A model generated the notes under the pieces. It was not told the DNA's origin. It did no database searches and saw only the letters and a program-made list of their open reading frames with translations. Position numbers and translations under genes: made by a program. A DNA stretch of 64,000 bases from the NCBI GenBank assembly GCA_038736355.1, contig JAVYML010000001.1, positions 124,001-188,000 of the forward strand, written 5' to 3'. Positions 24,746 through 33,323 of this stretch are shown here, one piece after another; the stretch's first letter is position 1; the number at the start of each line of letters is the position of its first letter. This DNA comes from Candidatus Hadarchaeales archaeon (GTDB taxonomy: Archaea > Hadarchaeota > Hadarchaeia > Hadarchaeales > WYZ-LMO6).

Positions 24746-26245
24746 CTACTTCCTTTTTCCCACCAACCTCGAGAGGTCGTCGCTGGTGAGGATTCCCGTG
24801 ACCTCCCCGCGCTCGTTCACCACGGGCACGCCCGAAATCCCGTGGATTTCCAGCGATCTGGCCACCGAATCCACTGGCTCTTCCTCCCTGGCCGTGATCA
24901 CCCTCGTGGTCATGATCTCCGAGACCTTCACCTTCCCCGTACCCACGGAGGTGGCGATGTCCCAGGAGGTGATGATGCCCACCAGCTTTCGATGCTCGTC
25001 CACCACCGGGAGGTGGTCGAAGCCCTTCTCCGCCAGGATCCTGGCGGCTTCCGTTATGGGACAATCCGGTCCCACCGTCACCACCCCTTTGGTCATCACC
25101 TCCTTCACTAGGGGTACGGGTGTTTTTTCCCTCATGGGTTTGAAGACCCTGTCCGTGGGCAGTTTTTCCACGGGTTCGGAGAGGAAAAACTCTCCCTTCT
25201 CTATCCAGCGCTTGAGGACTTCGGCTATCTCCCTCGCCATCCTAAAACTGCTCAGGGGACTGACCGGCACCTCCTTCTTCCCTATCTCTATCTTTCCGGA
25301 CCTGAGCTCTGCATAGGTCACCTCCTTCACCACCGGCCTCTCCCTCCTGGGAACACCGTAGTCCAGCACCTGCGTCTTCAGCTGGGTCTCATCCATGCCT
25401 GCCGTTCTCGCCACCTCTTCATCCAAGATGGGGATAGGTATTCCCAATCCCACGTAGAGGGAAGTTCCGTACCTGTAGATGGTACATCCCCTGAGGTACC
25501 TAGGACTCATGCGCTTGAGGTCCCCTACAACCGCTATGGTACCCAGACCCTTCGCGGGGAAATGCTGGGTTCCCTCCCAAGCTATATAGCCTTGGGCCCC
25601 TCCCAAGAAAATCCTAGTACCTATACCTATGGTCCTGTAGGCTGGGTCCCTCCCGAGGGGCCCCAGCACCCCCGCCCCAGAGAAGGTCACATTACCGTAA
25701 TTGGGGAGGAGGGTTCCCATGTAGGTATAGAGTGTTTCCTCGCGCGAGTTAGTTGCCGCGTTGTACCTCTGGTAGGCAGTGCGGGGACAATAGAGTACGG
25801 CCTGGTTGAGGTCGTGGATGGTGATGGTGGTCTCCACCTCTCTCCTAGGATAACAATCCGTGCCGTAACCCCTCCCCCTGAGTTCCACCTCCTTTCCGCT
25901 GACCAAATCCTCTATGACGTGTCCTCCACCGTACTCCATTCCCCTCGTTCTGGAAAGGGAGGTGGCCCCCAGATAAACGTCCACGGCCGCCAATCCCGCA
26001 TAGGCCGGAACCTCGTTGAGATAGACCTCACCTCCCCCGAACTTGATGGGGGGATCGGCATGCCCGAAGTTGAGGAAAACCCCCGAACTGCACATCGCTC
26101 CGAAAGTACCCGTCGTGACCACGTCCACCTCCCTGGCCGCGACGGCTTCCCCCTTTTCCCTCACTATCTCCACCATCTCCTCGGCCGTTACGACCACCGC
26201 TTCCCCTCGACGGATTTTCTCGTTTATTTCCGCTATGGTCTTCAG
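24746..26245 (-). CDS. HcyS-type (DUF39) L-aspartate semialdehyde sulfurtransferase with two CBS domains
   Basis: Residues 1-350 are the DUF39 domain (IAEINEKIRRGEAVVVTAEEM, GAMCSSGVFLNFGHADPPIKFGG, GTDCYPRREVETTITIHDLNQA). Two CBS domains follow at about 375-495 (VMTKGVVTVGPDCPITEAARIL, IMTTRVITAREEEPVDSVARSL). The family makes homocysteine from aspartate semialdehyde in methanogens and relatives. No ATG, GTG or TTG lies at the conserved N-terminus: the best start is CTG 26245, after GGTGG and about 30 bp below a TATA box. A longer frame with an upstream ATG at 26437 would cross the promoter and nadA. CBS domains suggest nucleotide or SAM control. Confidence 0.87.
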   Translation of the reverse strand: MKTIAEINEKIRRGEAVVVTAEEMVEIVREKGEAVAAREVDVVTTGTFGAMCSSGVFLNFGHADPPIKFGGGEVYLNEVPAYAGLAAVDVYLGATSLSRTRGMEYGGGHVIEDLVSGKEVELRGRGYGTDCYPRREVETTITIHDLNQAVLYCPRTAYQRYNAATNSREETLYTYMGTLLPNYGNVTFSGAGVLGPLGRDPAYRTIGIGTRIFLGGAQGYIAWEGTQHFPAKGLGTIAVVGDLKRMSPRYLRGCTIYRYGTSLYVGLGIPIPILDEEVARTAGMDETQLKTQVLDYGVPRRERPVVKEVTYAELRSGKIEIGKKEVPVSPLSSFRMAREIAEVLKRWIEKGEFFLSEPVEKLPTDRVFKPMREKTPVPLVKEVMTKGVVTVGPDCPITEAARILAEKGFDHLPVVDEHRKLVGIITSWDIATSVGTGKVKVSEIMTTRVITAREEEPVDSVARSLEIHGISGVPVVNERGEVTGILTSDDLSRLVGKRK

Positions 26246-26272
26246 AAAACCACCGAGTGGTTTCGTAAAACT

Positions 26273-26317
26273 CCTAATATATACCTTTCCTAGAAAAAAT
26301 AACTCTGGGTTATAAGA
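26273..26317. promoter_or_regulatory. Divergent TATA boxes for hcyS-like gene and nadA
   Basis: On the minus strand, GGTATATATTAGG (26273-26285) lies about 30 bp before the proposed CTG start of the DUF39 gene. On the plus strand, GTTATAAGA (26309-26317) lies about 45 bp before nadA, allowing a leader of about 20 nt with an AAGGGGA ribosome site. Confidence 0.55.
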
Positions 26318-26360
26318 GGGAATTCTTTTCGAAAACTTTAAGGGAAAAAACCGAAGGGGA

Positions 26361-27296
26361 GTGGTGGAAGTCCAAGAACTCGGCGAAAGGATAGAGGGTC
26401 TGAAAAGGGAGAAGAAGGCCGTGATTCTGGCCCACAACTACCAAAGACCGGAAGTGCAAAGGATAGCCGACTTCGTGGGTGATTCGCTGGAACTCGCGAG
26501 GGCCTCCGCGAAGATAGAGGCCAAGCTGGTGGTTTTCGCGGGGGTGGATTTCATGGCGGAAATGGCCGCCATGCTCAATCCGGAGAAGAAAGTGGTGATT
26601 CCCGATCCGAAGGCCAGATGTCCCATGGCCTCCCAGCTCCCCCCACAACTCGTGAGGGAAGCCAGGAAAGAACATCCCGAGGCGGCTGTGGTCCTTTACG
26701 TCAACTCCCTTGCCGAAGCCAAGGCGGAGGCCGATGTGGTCTGTACTTCCGCCAACGCTCCCCAAATCGTGAACGCCCTGGAAGAGGACGAGGTGCTCTT
26801 CGGGCCCGATCGTAACCTCGCTTGGTTCGTACAGCAACGCACCTCCAAGAAAATCCTCCCCCTACCCGAGGACGGACACTGCTACGTGCACAGGATGTTC
26901 TCCCCAGAAGACATCCTCCTGCTGAAGGAACGCTATCCCGATGCGGAGGTTCTGGTGCATCCAGAGTGCGATCCCGACGTCCAAAGGCTTGCCACCCACA
27001 TCTGCAGCACGAGCCAGATGTTGAGAAGGGCCAAGGCTTCCCAGGCGAGGAGGTTCATCATAGCTACGGAAGTGGGCATGCTGGAAAGACTGAGGAAGGA
27101 GAACCCTGGAAAGGAATTCATACCCGCGCTGGATTCGGCCCTCTGCCTCCAGATGAAGAAGAACACTCTGGAAAAGGTTTACCTCTCCCTTCGAGACGAG
27201 AGACATGTGGTGAGGGTACCGGAAGAAATTGCAGCCAGGGCGAGAAGGGCCATAGAACGTATGCTGGAGATTTCGGGGAGGGCTGCCCACGACTGA
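26361..27296 (+). CDS. nadA: Quinolinate synthase
   Basis: This 311-residue protein is expected to condense iminoaspartate with dihydroxyacetone phosphate for NAD synthesis. The three-fold pseudo-symmetric NadA pattern is present: LAHNYQRPEVQRIADFVGDSLELAR, the first cluster Cys in DPKARCPMASQLP, GHCYVHRMF, the second in HPECDPDVQRLATHICSTSQM, and the third in DSALCLQMKKNTLEKVY. The start is GTG 26361 or the adjacent GTG 26364. fdhD follows after 16 bp. No nadB or nadC is in the window. It uses an oxygen-labile 4Fe-4S cluster. Confidence 0.93.
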   Translation: MVEVQELGERIEGLKREKKAVILAHNYQRPEVQRIADFVGDSLELARASAKIEAKLVVFAGVDFMAEMAAMLNPEKKVVIPDPKARCPMASQLPPQLVREARKEHPEAAVVLYVNSLAEAKAEADVVCTSANAPQIVNALEEDEVLFGPDRNLAWFVQQRTSKKILPLPEDGHCYVHRMFSPEDILLLKERYPDAEVLVHPECDPDVQRLATHICSTSQMLRRAKASQARRFIIATEVGMLERLRKENPGKEFIPALDSALCLQMKKNTLEKVYLSLRDERHVVRVPEEIAARARRAIERMLEISGRAAHD

Positions 27297-27312
27297 TCTC
27301 TTCAGGAAGAAG

Positions 27313-28002
27313 GTGTTGAAGATCGACCTCTCGAAGGGGGAAAGGAAGGAAGTGGAGGAGGAGGTGGCAGAGGACAGACCCATCCGTCTCTTCCTGAACG
27401 GTAAACCCCTCCTCACCCTTTACGCCACACCCTCCCATCTGAGGGAACTCGCCCTGGGATACCTCTTGGGGGAGGGATTCCTGCGGGGAAGGGAGGAGGT
27501 GGAGGGGGTGTGGGAGGAGGGAACGGAAGTTCACGTGAGGCTAAAAGCCCTCCATCCCCCGGATCCGAACCTTCTAGGGGTCAGGCGAAAGGAAAAACGC
27601 TTTAAGGCCTCCATCGTCTCCAAGGCCATGGCCCTCCTACACTCCTCAACGGAGCTCTTCAGGAAGACGGGGGGAACCCATGCAGCCGCCCTCTTCACGG
27701 AAGAGGGAAGGATGGAGGTCTGCATGGAGGATGTGGGAAGATACAACGCGGTGGATAAGGTGCTGGGATGGGGGATGGAGAGGGGTGTAGATTTCGGCGG
27801 ATGCTTTTTGGGCTTCACCGGAAGGGTACAGGAGGGGGTGGTGGCGAAGTGTTTGAGGGCGGGCCTTCCCTTGCTCGCTTCCCTTTCCGCTCCCCTAGCT
27901 TCCGGAATAAGGCTGGCCGAGGAAGGGGGATTGACCCTGGTGGGCTTCGCCAGGGGATCCCGTCTCAACGTTTACACCCATCCCGAACGTCTAGAGCTTT
28001 AG
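27313..28002 (+). CDS. fdhD: FdhD formate dehydrogenase accessory sulfurtransferase
   Basis: This 229-residue protein has a GTG start. FdhD hallmarks are LNGKPLLTLYATPSHLRELALGYLLGEGF, TGGTHAAALF, CMEDVGRYNAVDKVLGWG, GRVQEGVVAKCLRAGLPLLASLSAPLASGIRLAEEGGLTLVGFARG. The family sulfurates the Mo/W cofactor of formate dehydrogenases. The CxxC sulfur-carrying motif of E. coli FdhD is not visible where expected (the stretch RFKASIVSKAMALLHSS stands there). Transcribed with nadA. No formate dehydrogenase is in this window. The tup operon nearby fits a tungsten-dependent enzyme. Confidence 0.88.
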   Translation: MLKIDLSKGERKEVEEEVAEDRPIRLFLNGKPLLTLYATPSHLRELALGYLLGEGFLRGREEVEGVWEEGTEVHVRLKALHPPDPNLLGVRRKEKRFKASIVSKAMALLHSSTELFRKTGGTHAAALFTEEGRMEVCMEDVGRYNAVDKVLGWGMERGVDFGGCFLGFTGRVQEGVVAKCLRAGLPLLASLSAPLASGIRLAEEGGLTLVGFARGSRLNVYTHPERLEL

Positions 28003-29049
28003 GAGGGCATCAAGACCGCAGGCCCTGCAACGTGCGCATCCGCTCTTGATATGGGCTGAGAGGGCCCCAGCCCTCCTGTACTCTCCCTCCACTTCCGAAA
28101 GGAGCTTTTCCAGTGTGGAAGGTTTGGGAGGAGAGACCTCCCCCAAGGGAGTCCCGGGAGTAGGCCTGAAGGGGACGGGTCTGGGAAAAACCCCCATCTC
28201 CAACATGGCCCTCACCCCCTCCACCAGGCTCATGTGGGACTCACCCAATCCTATCAGGAGGAAGGAATTGACCTGCCATTTCCCAAAGATCTCCACCGCT
28301 TCCCTCCACCTCCTGAAATATTGTTCCCTTGGAACCTCCGCCTTTCCCGGGCAGACCCTCCTCCTCACCCTTTCATCGTAGAACTCGAGATGCATTCCCA
28401 CCGTGTCCACCCCAGCTTCCTTCAGCTCCTCCAGGCTCTCCGGATCCTCTGGGGGCTCCAAATGGACTTCCGTGGGAAGATCCACCTTTTCCCTGATCTT
28501 CCTCACGGTTTCCGCTAGAACCCTAGCCCCCCTATCGGGGGTTGCCAACGTCCCCGTGGTGATCAAAAGATGCTTGACCAAACCTTCCTCTAGGGCGGCC
28601 TTGGCCACCTCCACCAGCTGCTCAGGAGTTTTCCTTATGAGGGGGTCCTTCTCTCCGTAAACTTGAATGGCGCAGAACTTGCACGCCTTTCCCTGTGCCC
28701 ACCTCCAACAGGAGGAGAGGAGGGTGGTGGCCAGACAATCCCTCCCGTGGAGCTTGGCCACCCTATGCATGGGAATGCCATCGGAGGTCTTCTTGCGATA
28801 GAACTTGGGGAGGGGAAGCAGGGAAACCTGTACCAGCCGCTCCTCCCCCCTCCAAATCCATCCTTCCCTGAGCTCGAAGGGTGAGCGGGAAACGAAGTTC
28901 CCCCTGAGGGGAACGTTGAGGACCACCCCATCTGGAAAGATCATGCACCTACCTCCAGAGGGACCCGCCCCTCCCTTCCTCCCCCTGTAGATGCCCCTGC
29001 TCCTAGCACCCAAGGAAAGGAGGGAGAGCTCCAGCTTCCTCAGCTCCAT
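27991..29049 (-). CDS. Radical SAM protein, MSMEG_0568-like
   Basis: The start is ATG 29049, after GGAGGAAAAAGGG; TTG 29070 is an alternative. The ~352-residue protein has a radical-SAM cysteine set in CWRWAQGKACKFCAIQ, followed by KTPEQLVEVAKAALEEG, EVHLEPPEDPESLEELKEAG, GMHLEFYDERVRRRVCPGKAEVP, FGKWQVNSFLLIGLGE and PVPFRPTPGTPLGEV. It ends with a C-terminal Cys cluster GCARCRACGLD. This order matches my memory of the MSMEG_0568 family, usually found with nitrilase-like genes. No such partner is nearby, so the substrate is unknown. Its end overlaps convergent fdhD by 12 bp. Confidence 0.75.
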   Translation of the reverse strand: MELRKLELSLLSLGARSRGIYRGRKGGAGPSGGRCMIFPDGVVLNVPLRGNFVSRSPFELREGWIWRGEERLVQVSLLPLPKFYRKKTSDGIPMHRVAKLHGRDCLATTLLSSCWRWAQGKACKFCAIQVYGEKDPLIRKTPEQLVEVAKAALEEGLVKHLLITTGTLATPDRGARVLAETVRKIREKVDLPTEVHLEPPEDPESLEELKEAGVDTVGMHLEFYDERVRRRVCPGKAEVPREQYFRRWREAVEIFGKWQVNSFLLIGLGESHMSLVEGVRAMLEMGVFPRPVPFRPTPGTPLGEVSPPKPSTLEKLLSEVEGEYRRAGALSAHIKSGCARCRACGLDALLKL

Positions 29050-29108
29050 CCTTTTCCCTTTTTCCTCCAACTTTACGGCTTTTACGATGGCCGGAGGGAA
29101 AGGAAGAG

Positions 29109-30299
29109 ATGAAGGTGGAGGAAATAAGGGAGGACTTTCCCATCCTGGCCTCGGGTATCATTTACCTCGACAATGCCTCCACGAGTCTCACCCCGGAACC
29201 CGTTCTCAGGAAAATGCTGGAATTCTACCGGGAATACCGGGCGAACGTGGGAAGGGGGATACACAGGCTCTCAAGGAGGGCAGGCGAGGAGCTTTCGGAA
29301 GCCAGGGAGAAAGTGCGCAAGTTCATTGGAGCGAGATCGGAGGGGGAAATCATCTTCACGAAAAATACCACGGAGGGCATCAACCTGGTGGCGAGGGGGC
29401 TGGGGTGGGAAAGGGGGGACAGGGTAGTAACCACCCTCCTCGAGCACCATTCCAACTTCCTTCCCTGGCTCAGGCTGAGGGAACGCGGGGTGGAGGTGAG
29501 GGTGGTAAGGCCCGATCGGGAAGGTGTGCTGAGACCGGAGGTGTTCGAGGGGGAAGTGGAGGGAGCCAAGCTGGTGACCCTGACCCACGTTTCCAACGTT
29601 TTGGGAAGCGTCAACCCCGTGGAGGAAATAACGAGGCTTGCCCACGAGCATGGAGCCAGGGTGCTGGTGGATGCCGCCCAGTCCGCACCCCATCTTCCCC
29701 TCCAAGTGGAGAAGATGGGATGTGATTATCTGGCCTTCTCGGGGCACAAGATGCTGGGACCCACGGGCATAGGCGTCCTCTACGTGAGGGAGGAGTGTCT
29801 GGAGGAACTCGAACCCCTTTGCCTGGGAGGAGGAACCGTGGAGGAGGCCTCCTCCAGCGGATATTCCCTCACGGTCTCCCCGGAGAGGTACGAAGCAGGC
29901 ACCCTCCCCATAGCCGAGGCCCTAGGACTGGGTGAAGCCATAGAATACCTCGAAAGGGTGGGGTTCGGGGCCCTTGCCTCCCACGAGAGGGAAGTGGTCA
30001 GACGCCTGCAAAAGGGATTGGAGGGGATAGCTGGTGTGGAGGTCTACGGGCCCTCCGATCCCAACCGAAGGGTGGGGATCGTCCCCTTCAACGTGGAGAA
30101 AAGGGATCCCCACGAGGTTGCCACCCTCCTGGACCGCTCGAACATCATGGTGAGATCCGGCCACCACTGCGCCCTTCCCCTCCACCGGGAGTTCCTACGT
30201 CTTCCGGGCACGGTGAGGGCCTCCGTGTACCTCTACAACACCTTGGAAGAGGTTGAAAGGTTGGTGGGAAGGGTGGAGGAAATCGTGCACGGACCCTAG
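29109..30299 (+). CDS. Cysteine desulfurase (SufS/CsdA type)
   Basis: This 396-residue PLP enzyme is of class V aminotransferase type. The motifs are YLDNASTSLTPEPV, FTKNTTEGINLVARGLGW, LLEHHSNFLPWL, LVDAAQSAPHLPLQV, the PLP lysine in FSGHKMLGPTGIGVLYV and the catalytic cysteine in RSGHHCALPLHREF. It releases sulfur from cysteine for Fe-S cluster or cofactor assembly and could feed FdhD or NadA nearby (inference). It is divergent from the radical SAM gene and overlaps the convergent PAP2 gene by 4 bp. Confidence 0.9.
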   Translation: MKVEEIREDFPILASGIIYLDNASTSLTPEPVLRKMLEFYREYRANVGRGIHRLSRRAGEELSEAREKVRKFIGARSEGEIIFTKNTTEGINLVARGLGWERGDRVVTTLLEHHSNFLPWLRLRERGVEVRVVRPDREGVLRPEVFEGEVEGAKLVTLTHVSNVLGSVNPVEEITRLAHEHGARVLVDAAQSAPHLPLQVEKMGCDYLAFSGHKMLGPTGIGVLYVREECLEELEPLCLGGGTVEEASSSGYSLTVSPERYEAGTLPIAEALGLGEAIEYLERVGFGALASHEREVVRRLQKGLEGIAGVEVYGPSDPNRRVGIVPFNVEKRDPHEVATLLDRSNIMVRSGHHCALPLHREFLRLPGTVRASVYLYNTLEEVERLVGRVEEIVHGP

Positions 30300-30970
30300 C
30301 GGGAAAGCCGGGTCGGTGAAGGGAGGGCTTCGAGCACCTTTCTGAAGGGTCTCAGGAGGAAGAAGAGGGAAAGGAAGGCATAGAAGCAGCCAGCCACCAA
30401 ATCCTGCCAGTAGTGCTCACCGAGGTAAAGGGTGGAGAACATCAAAAGGATCCAGCTCACCCCCCAAACGAGGGAGGGGCCCTTCCCGTGTCTCCTGACG
30501 AAGAAGAAGGCCAGGAAACCGTTGGCGGCATGGAGGCTGGGAAAGGCCCCATGGGGAAAGGCGTTGAACCTCTCCGTGAGCCCGAAAAGCTCCTCCCTCA
30601 CATCCCTCACCTCGGGTATGGCCAGACGGGGAGGGGAGACGGGAAAGAAAAACCAAGTGAGGAAGCCCAGCAACTGGCAGAAGGCGAAGATCCAGAAGTA
30701 CTCCTTGAAGGCTTCCACATCCTCGAAGAAGAGGAGGAAGGCCGCCGTGGCGTAGATCAGAAAGAGGTAGCCGAAGGAATATACGGCCACCCACCACCTG
30801 TCGGAAAGTTCCCCGGAGAGATGCTCCTGTAGGAAGAGCACTTCCCTTCCATCAAAGGCATGGGGGGAGGATGGGGTGGGAAAGACCCTGGGAAGGGCAT
30901 CGAGGACTAGGGTGAGGAAAAGGAAGAGGAGGAAGGGAGGGAGGAGTCCTTTGAACTTCCTCACGATCAT
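30296..30970 (-). CDS. PAP2-superfamily membrane phosphatase/phosphotransferase
   Basis: The product is about 224 residues from ATG 30970, which overlaps the DUF166 gene by 4 bp. It has about six transmembrane helices. PAP2 motifs are PHGAFPSLHAANGFLAFFF (catalytic His) and LGEHYWQDLVAGCFYAF (second His and Asp). The first lysine/arginine motif is weak, as in the Aur1/Ipt1-type inositolphosphotransferase-like branch. It probably acts on lipid phosphates such as polyprenyl diphosphate. It is the third gene of a galT-DUF166-PAP2 operon with 4-bp overlaps. Confidence 0.8.
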   Translation of the reverse strand: MIVRKFKGLLPPFLLFLFLTLVLDALPRVFPTPSSPHAFDGREVLFLQEHLSGELSDRWWVAVYSFGYLFLIYATAAFLLFFEDVEAFKEYFWIFAFCQLLGFLTWFFFPVSPPRLAIPEVRDVREELFGLTERFNAFPHGAFPSLHAANGFLAFFFVRRHGKGPSLVWGVSWILLMFSTLYLGEHYWQDLVAGCFYAFLSLFFLLRPFRKVLEALPSPTRLSR

Positions 30971-31680
30971 CTTTCCCCGCATTTGTATCCACCCAAGAAG
31001 AGTCTCTCCCTCTGGGCGTACCTCTCTTCCATTTCCCTCACGAGGGCCTCGAACTCTTCCTTCCCCACTGCCCCAGTTTCCACCAGGGCCTTGGCGAGCT
31101 CCCTGGCCTGCACCACCTCCGCCAGCTCCCTGTCGCACGTCCTTCCGAAGGCGGGTGCCCTACAGTTCTGCCCCACCCTGAGCCCGAAATACCTGACGGT
31201 CTCCGGAGAAGCCGGTCTTCCCTCCAGGGTGCGGGAGGCCTCGGCCGTGGAACCACAGGGGGATTCCCTGAGGAGCTCCACCTTCACTATCCTTCCGTCC
31301 CTAACCTCCAGCCCGAACTTGGGCCTGCCGAAAAAACGGGAGAATTCATCGAAGGCCCTTACCCCCGTTTTCCCCTCCAGAGAACACATGGTTGGAGGGG
31401 CTAGCACGTGGGGATTCCTCTCCCTGGCTTGGCGCAGAAAACCCTCTCCGAAGCTCACCGCCAGCAGAGTGGGCACTCCCTTCCCAGCCACCTCGAGGGC
31501 CACGTCCGGATGCCTGACGTAGGAAAGGTAGAGATCGCAGGGGGGAAGTTCGAGTTCCAGTTCATCCACCACCTGTGAGGAAGGGAAATCCACGAGGATC
31601 CATTCCACCTCGAACTTCCTGCCCACCCTCTCCCTTGCCCTCTCCCCATACTTCCCATCCGAAATTATTCCAACCCTCAC
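30967..31680 (-). CDS. DUF166-family protein
   Basis: This 237-residue protein starts at GTG 31680, overlapping the galT stop (GTGA). The archaeal DUF166 pattern includes IISDGKYGERARERV, PCDLYLSYVRHPDVALEV, LAPPTMCSLEGKTGVRAFDEFSRFFGRP, LRESPCGSTAEASRTLEG and GLRVGQNCRAPAFGRTCDRELAEVVQARELAKAL. Several conserved cysteines suggest metal or cluster binding. Databases sometimes label the family as thymidylate synthase; nothing here supports that. Biochemical function is unknown. The C-terminal helix ends with a KCGER tail. Confidence 0.8.
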   Translation of the reverse strand: MRVGIISDGKYGERARERVGRKFEVEWILVDFPSSQVVDELELELPPCDLYLSYVRHPDVALEVAGKGVPTLLAVSFGEGFLRQARERNPHVLAPPTMCSLEGKTGVRAFDEFSRFFGRPKFGLEVRDGRIVKVELLRESPCGSTAEASRTLEGRPASPETVRYFGLRVGQNCRAPAFGRTCDRELAEVVQARELAKALVETGAVGKEEFEALVREMEERYAQRERLFLGGYKCGER

Positions 31681-32720
31681 CTCCTCCCCCCCTCGAAAAT
31701 CTTCCTGAGCTTCGCCGCCAACTCCTCGGGCATGGTCTCCACCACGGGCTCGTACTGAAACCTTTCCATGAATCCACTGTCGCTGGTGTAGAGGGGACGG
31801 AGGGGGGGACGGGAGATGAGCCTCAGGTTGAGCCTGTGGTACTTCTTTCCCCTCCCATCCTCCGGGCCCGAAAAGGAAGTGAGGTTGAAGGTCTCAACCC
31901 CCAACTCCGCGTACCCCCTGAGGACCGAGGAAAGCCCCTCCGCCAGCTCCCCCACTCCCTCTTCCCCCACCTCTCCAAAACAAGAAGCCTCCTTGAAAAC
32001 TGCCCAGACCTCGTTCTGGCCTTGGGGGGCGAAGGCAGCCAGCCAGCCTATCCTTTCCCCTTCCCCTATCCATCTCTCTCCCCTCCTGCGTTCCTCCCTC
32101 AACAGGTCCGACCAGAAATTCCTCCCCGTTCTCCTCCTGTACCTCTTACCTCCTTCCAGTACTTTCTCCAACCAAAAGGTGGGTGTACGGTCGACTAGGA
32201 GCTGGAAGTGGGGATGAACGATGCTGGCGGCAGCGGAGGGGAGATGGTTCCAGTTGAGCATCGCATAAACGGCCCTCGGTTCCACTCCCTTCACCCTCTC
32301 AAAGTATTCGAAGGAGAGACGGAGGGCATCCTCCAGCATCCTGGAATGGAAGTCCCTAACGGTTAGGAGATGCTCCCTGCTCAATACCACCACTGCATGG
32401 AACTCGGCGAAGGGGAAGAGGTTGGGGAAGAGTGTCGCCTCACCCTTCCTCATCCTCTCCTCTCCGAATTCTGGAGGAAGCTTGGGCGTGGAATCCTCCA
32501 AGTTTTCTGGACAGAAGAAGCAACCCTTGGCGGATTCCCTCAGGAGATCCAAGGGGCTTTCCCCCATCGCCTGCCTCACCCTTTTTGCCCTCTCGAGGTT
32601 GATCCTGCTCCATCTCCCCGTGAGGGGATCCTCCCTGAACTCCACCTTCTGGACCACCTCGTTGAATCCCTGTAGGGGACTGAGGAAACGGACCTCCCTC
32701 ACTTCCTTGCGGAAGAGCAT
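31677..32720 (-). CDS. galT: Galactose-1-phosphate uridylyltransferase-like (HIT superfamily)
   Basis: The product has 347 residues from ATG 32720, 25 bp after a TATA box (ACCTATATTT, 32741-32750), so it is probably leaderless. GalT motifs are CFFCPENL (zinc-binding cysteines), NLFPFAEFHAVVVLSREHLLT, and the nucleotidyl-transfer His motif IVHPHFQLLVDRTP (HxHxQ). The C-terminal domain has FNLTSFSGPEDGRGKKYHRLNLRLISRP. The family moves UMP between UDP-glucose and Gal-1-P; archaeal members may act on other sugar phosphates. It is the first gene of an operon with DUF166 and PAP2. Confidence 0.82.
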   Translation of the reverse strand: MLFRKEVREVRFLSPLQGFNEVVQKVEFREDPLTGRWSRINLERAKRVRQAMGESPLDLLRESAKGCFFCPENLEDSTPKLPPEFGEERMRKGEATLFPNLFPFAEFHAVVVLSREHLLTVRDFHSRMLEDALRLSFEYFERVKGVEPRAVYAMLNWNHLPSAAASIVHPHFQLLVDRTPTFWLEKVLEGGKRYRRRTGRNFWSDLLREERRRGERWIGEGERIGWLAAFAPQGQNEVWAVFKEASCFGEVGEEGVGELAEGLSSVLRGYAELGVETFNLTSFSGPEDGRGKKYHRLNLRLISRPPLRPLYTSDSGFMERFQYEPVVETMPEELAAKLRKIFEGGRR

Positions 32721-32756
32721 CACCCTATTAAGGGAAGGGGAAATATAGGTGATGAC

Positions 32757-33323
32757 ATGGGCAGGGGGCCCCTTCCCAAGTTCACCGAAGTCCATGTGAG
32801 GGCGGCGCTGGAACTCATCCACAGGATGGGAAGGGTGGGAAGACCCCTCCTCGGGAAGAAATTGGGATTGGGGGAGGGAAGTACCAGGGACCTCCTCCTT
32901 CTCCTCAAGAAGAGGGGACTGGTGAAACCTTCCCGGGGAGGACACGTCTTGACCGAGAAGGGGAGGAAGAAACTCGGGGAGCCCATGAAGTTTGTGAAGC
33001 TGGATTGTGGTGAGCTCACGGTGGGCGAGGTGGATGTGGCCGTGTTGGTGAAGGATGCGGCGGAAAAGGTAAGGGGAGGAATAGAGGAAAGGGACGAAGC
33101 CATCAAGATGGGGGCTCAAGGAGCCACCGTTCTCGTCTTCAAGGAAGGAGGGCTCTACTTTCCAGACAGCGGAAAGAGGGTGGAGGGAAGGATAGGGAAG
33201 GAACTGGTGGAGAACCTGAAACCGAGGGAAGGTGATGTGATCATCATAGGAACGGGAAAAAATGAAGTGGAAGCGGAAATGGGTGCGAGGGCAGCGGCCA
33301 TGAGGCTGGAAAGGAAAAGGTGA
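32757..33323 (+). CDS. DUF4443 HTH protein
   Basis: This 188-residue protein has an N-terminal winged helix (about 10-75, ALELIHRMGRVGRPLLGKKLGLGEGSTRDLLLLLKKRGLV) and a C-terminal DUF4443 domain (FVKLDCGELTVGEVDVAVLV, EAIKMGAQGATVLVFKEGGLYFPDSG, LKPREGDVIIIGTGKNEVEAEMGARAAAM). It is an archaeal predicted transcription factor with a possible small-molecule-binding C-terminal domain. It is divergent from the galT operon, with a 36-bp gap, so it may regulate that operon (inference). Confidence 0.83.
   Translation: MGRGPLPKFTEVHVRAALELIHRMGRVGRPLLGKKLGLGEGSTRDLLLLLKKRGLVKPSRGGHVLTEKGRKKLGEPMKFVKLDCGELTVGEVDVAVLVKDAAEKVRGGIEERDEAIKMGAQGATVLVFKEGGLYFPDSGKRVEGRIGKELVENLKPREGDVIIIGTGKNEVEAEMGARAAAMRLERKR

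Noticed and set aside
26246-26437. N-terminal extension of the DUF39 protein from ATG 26437
   Set aside because: It crosses the TATA boxes and the 5' end of nadA, and the sequence is not family-like.
30967-31680. Thymidylate synthase annotation for the DUF166 gene
   Set aside because: No ThyA or ThyX motif is present; the label is a database habit for this family.
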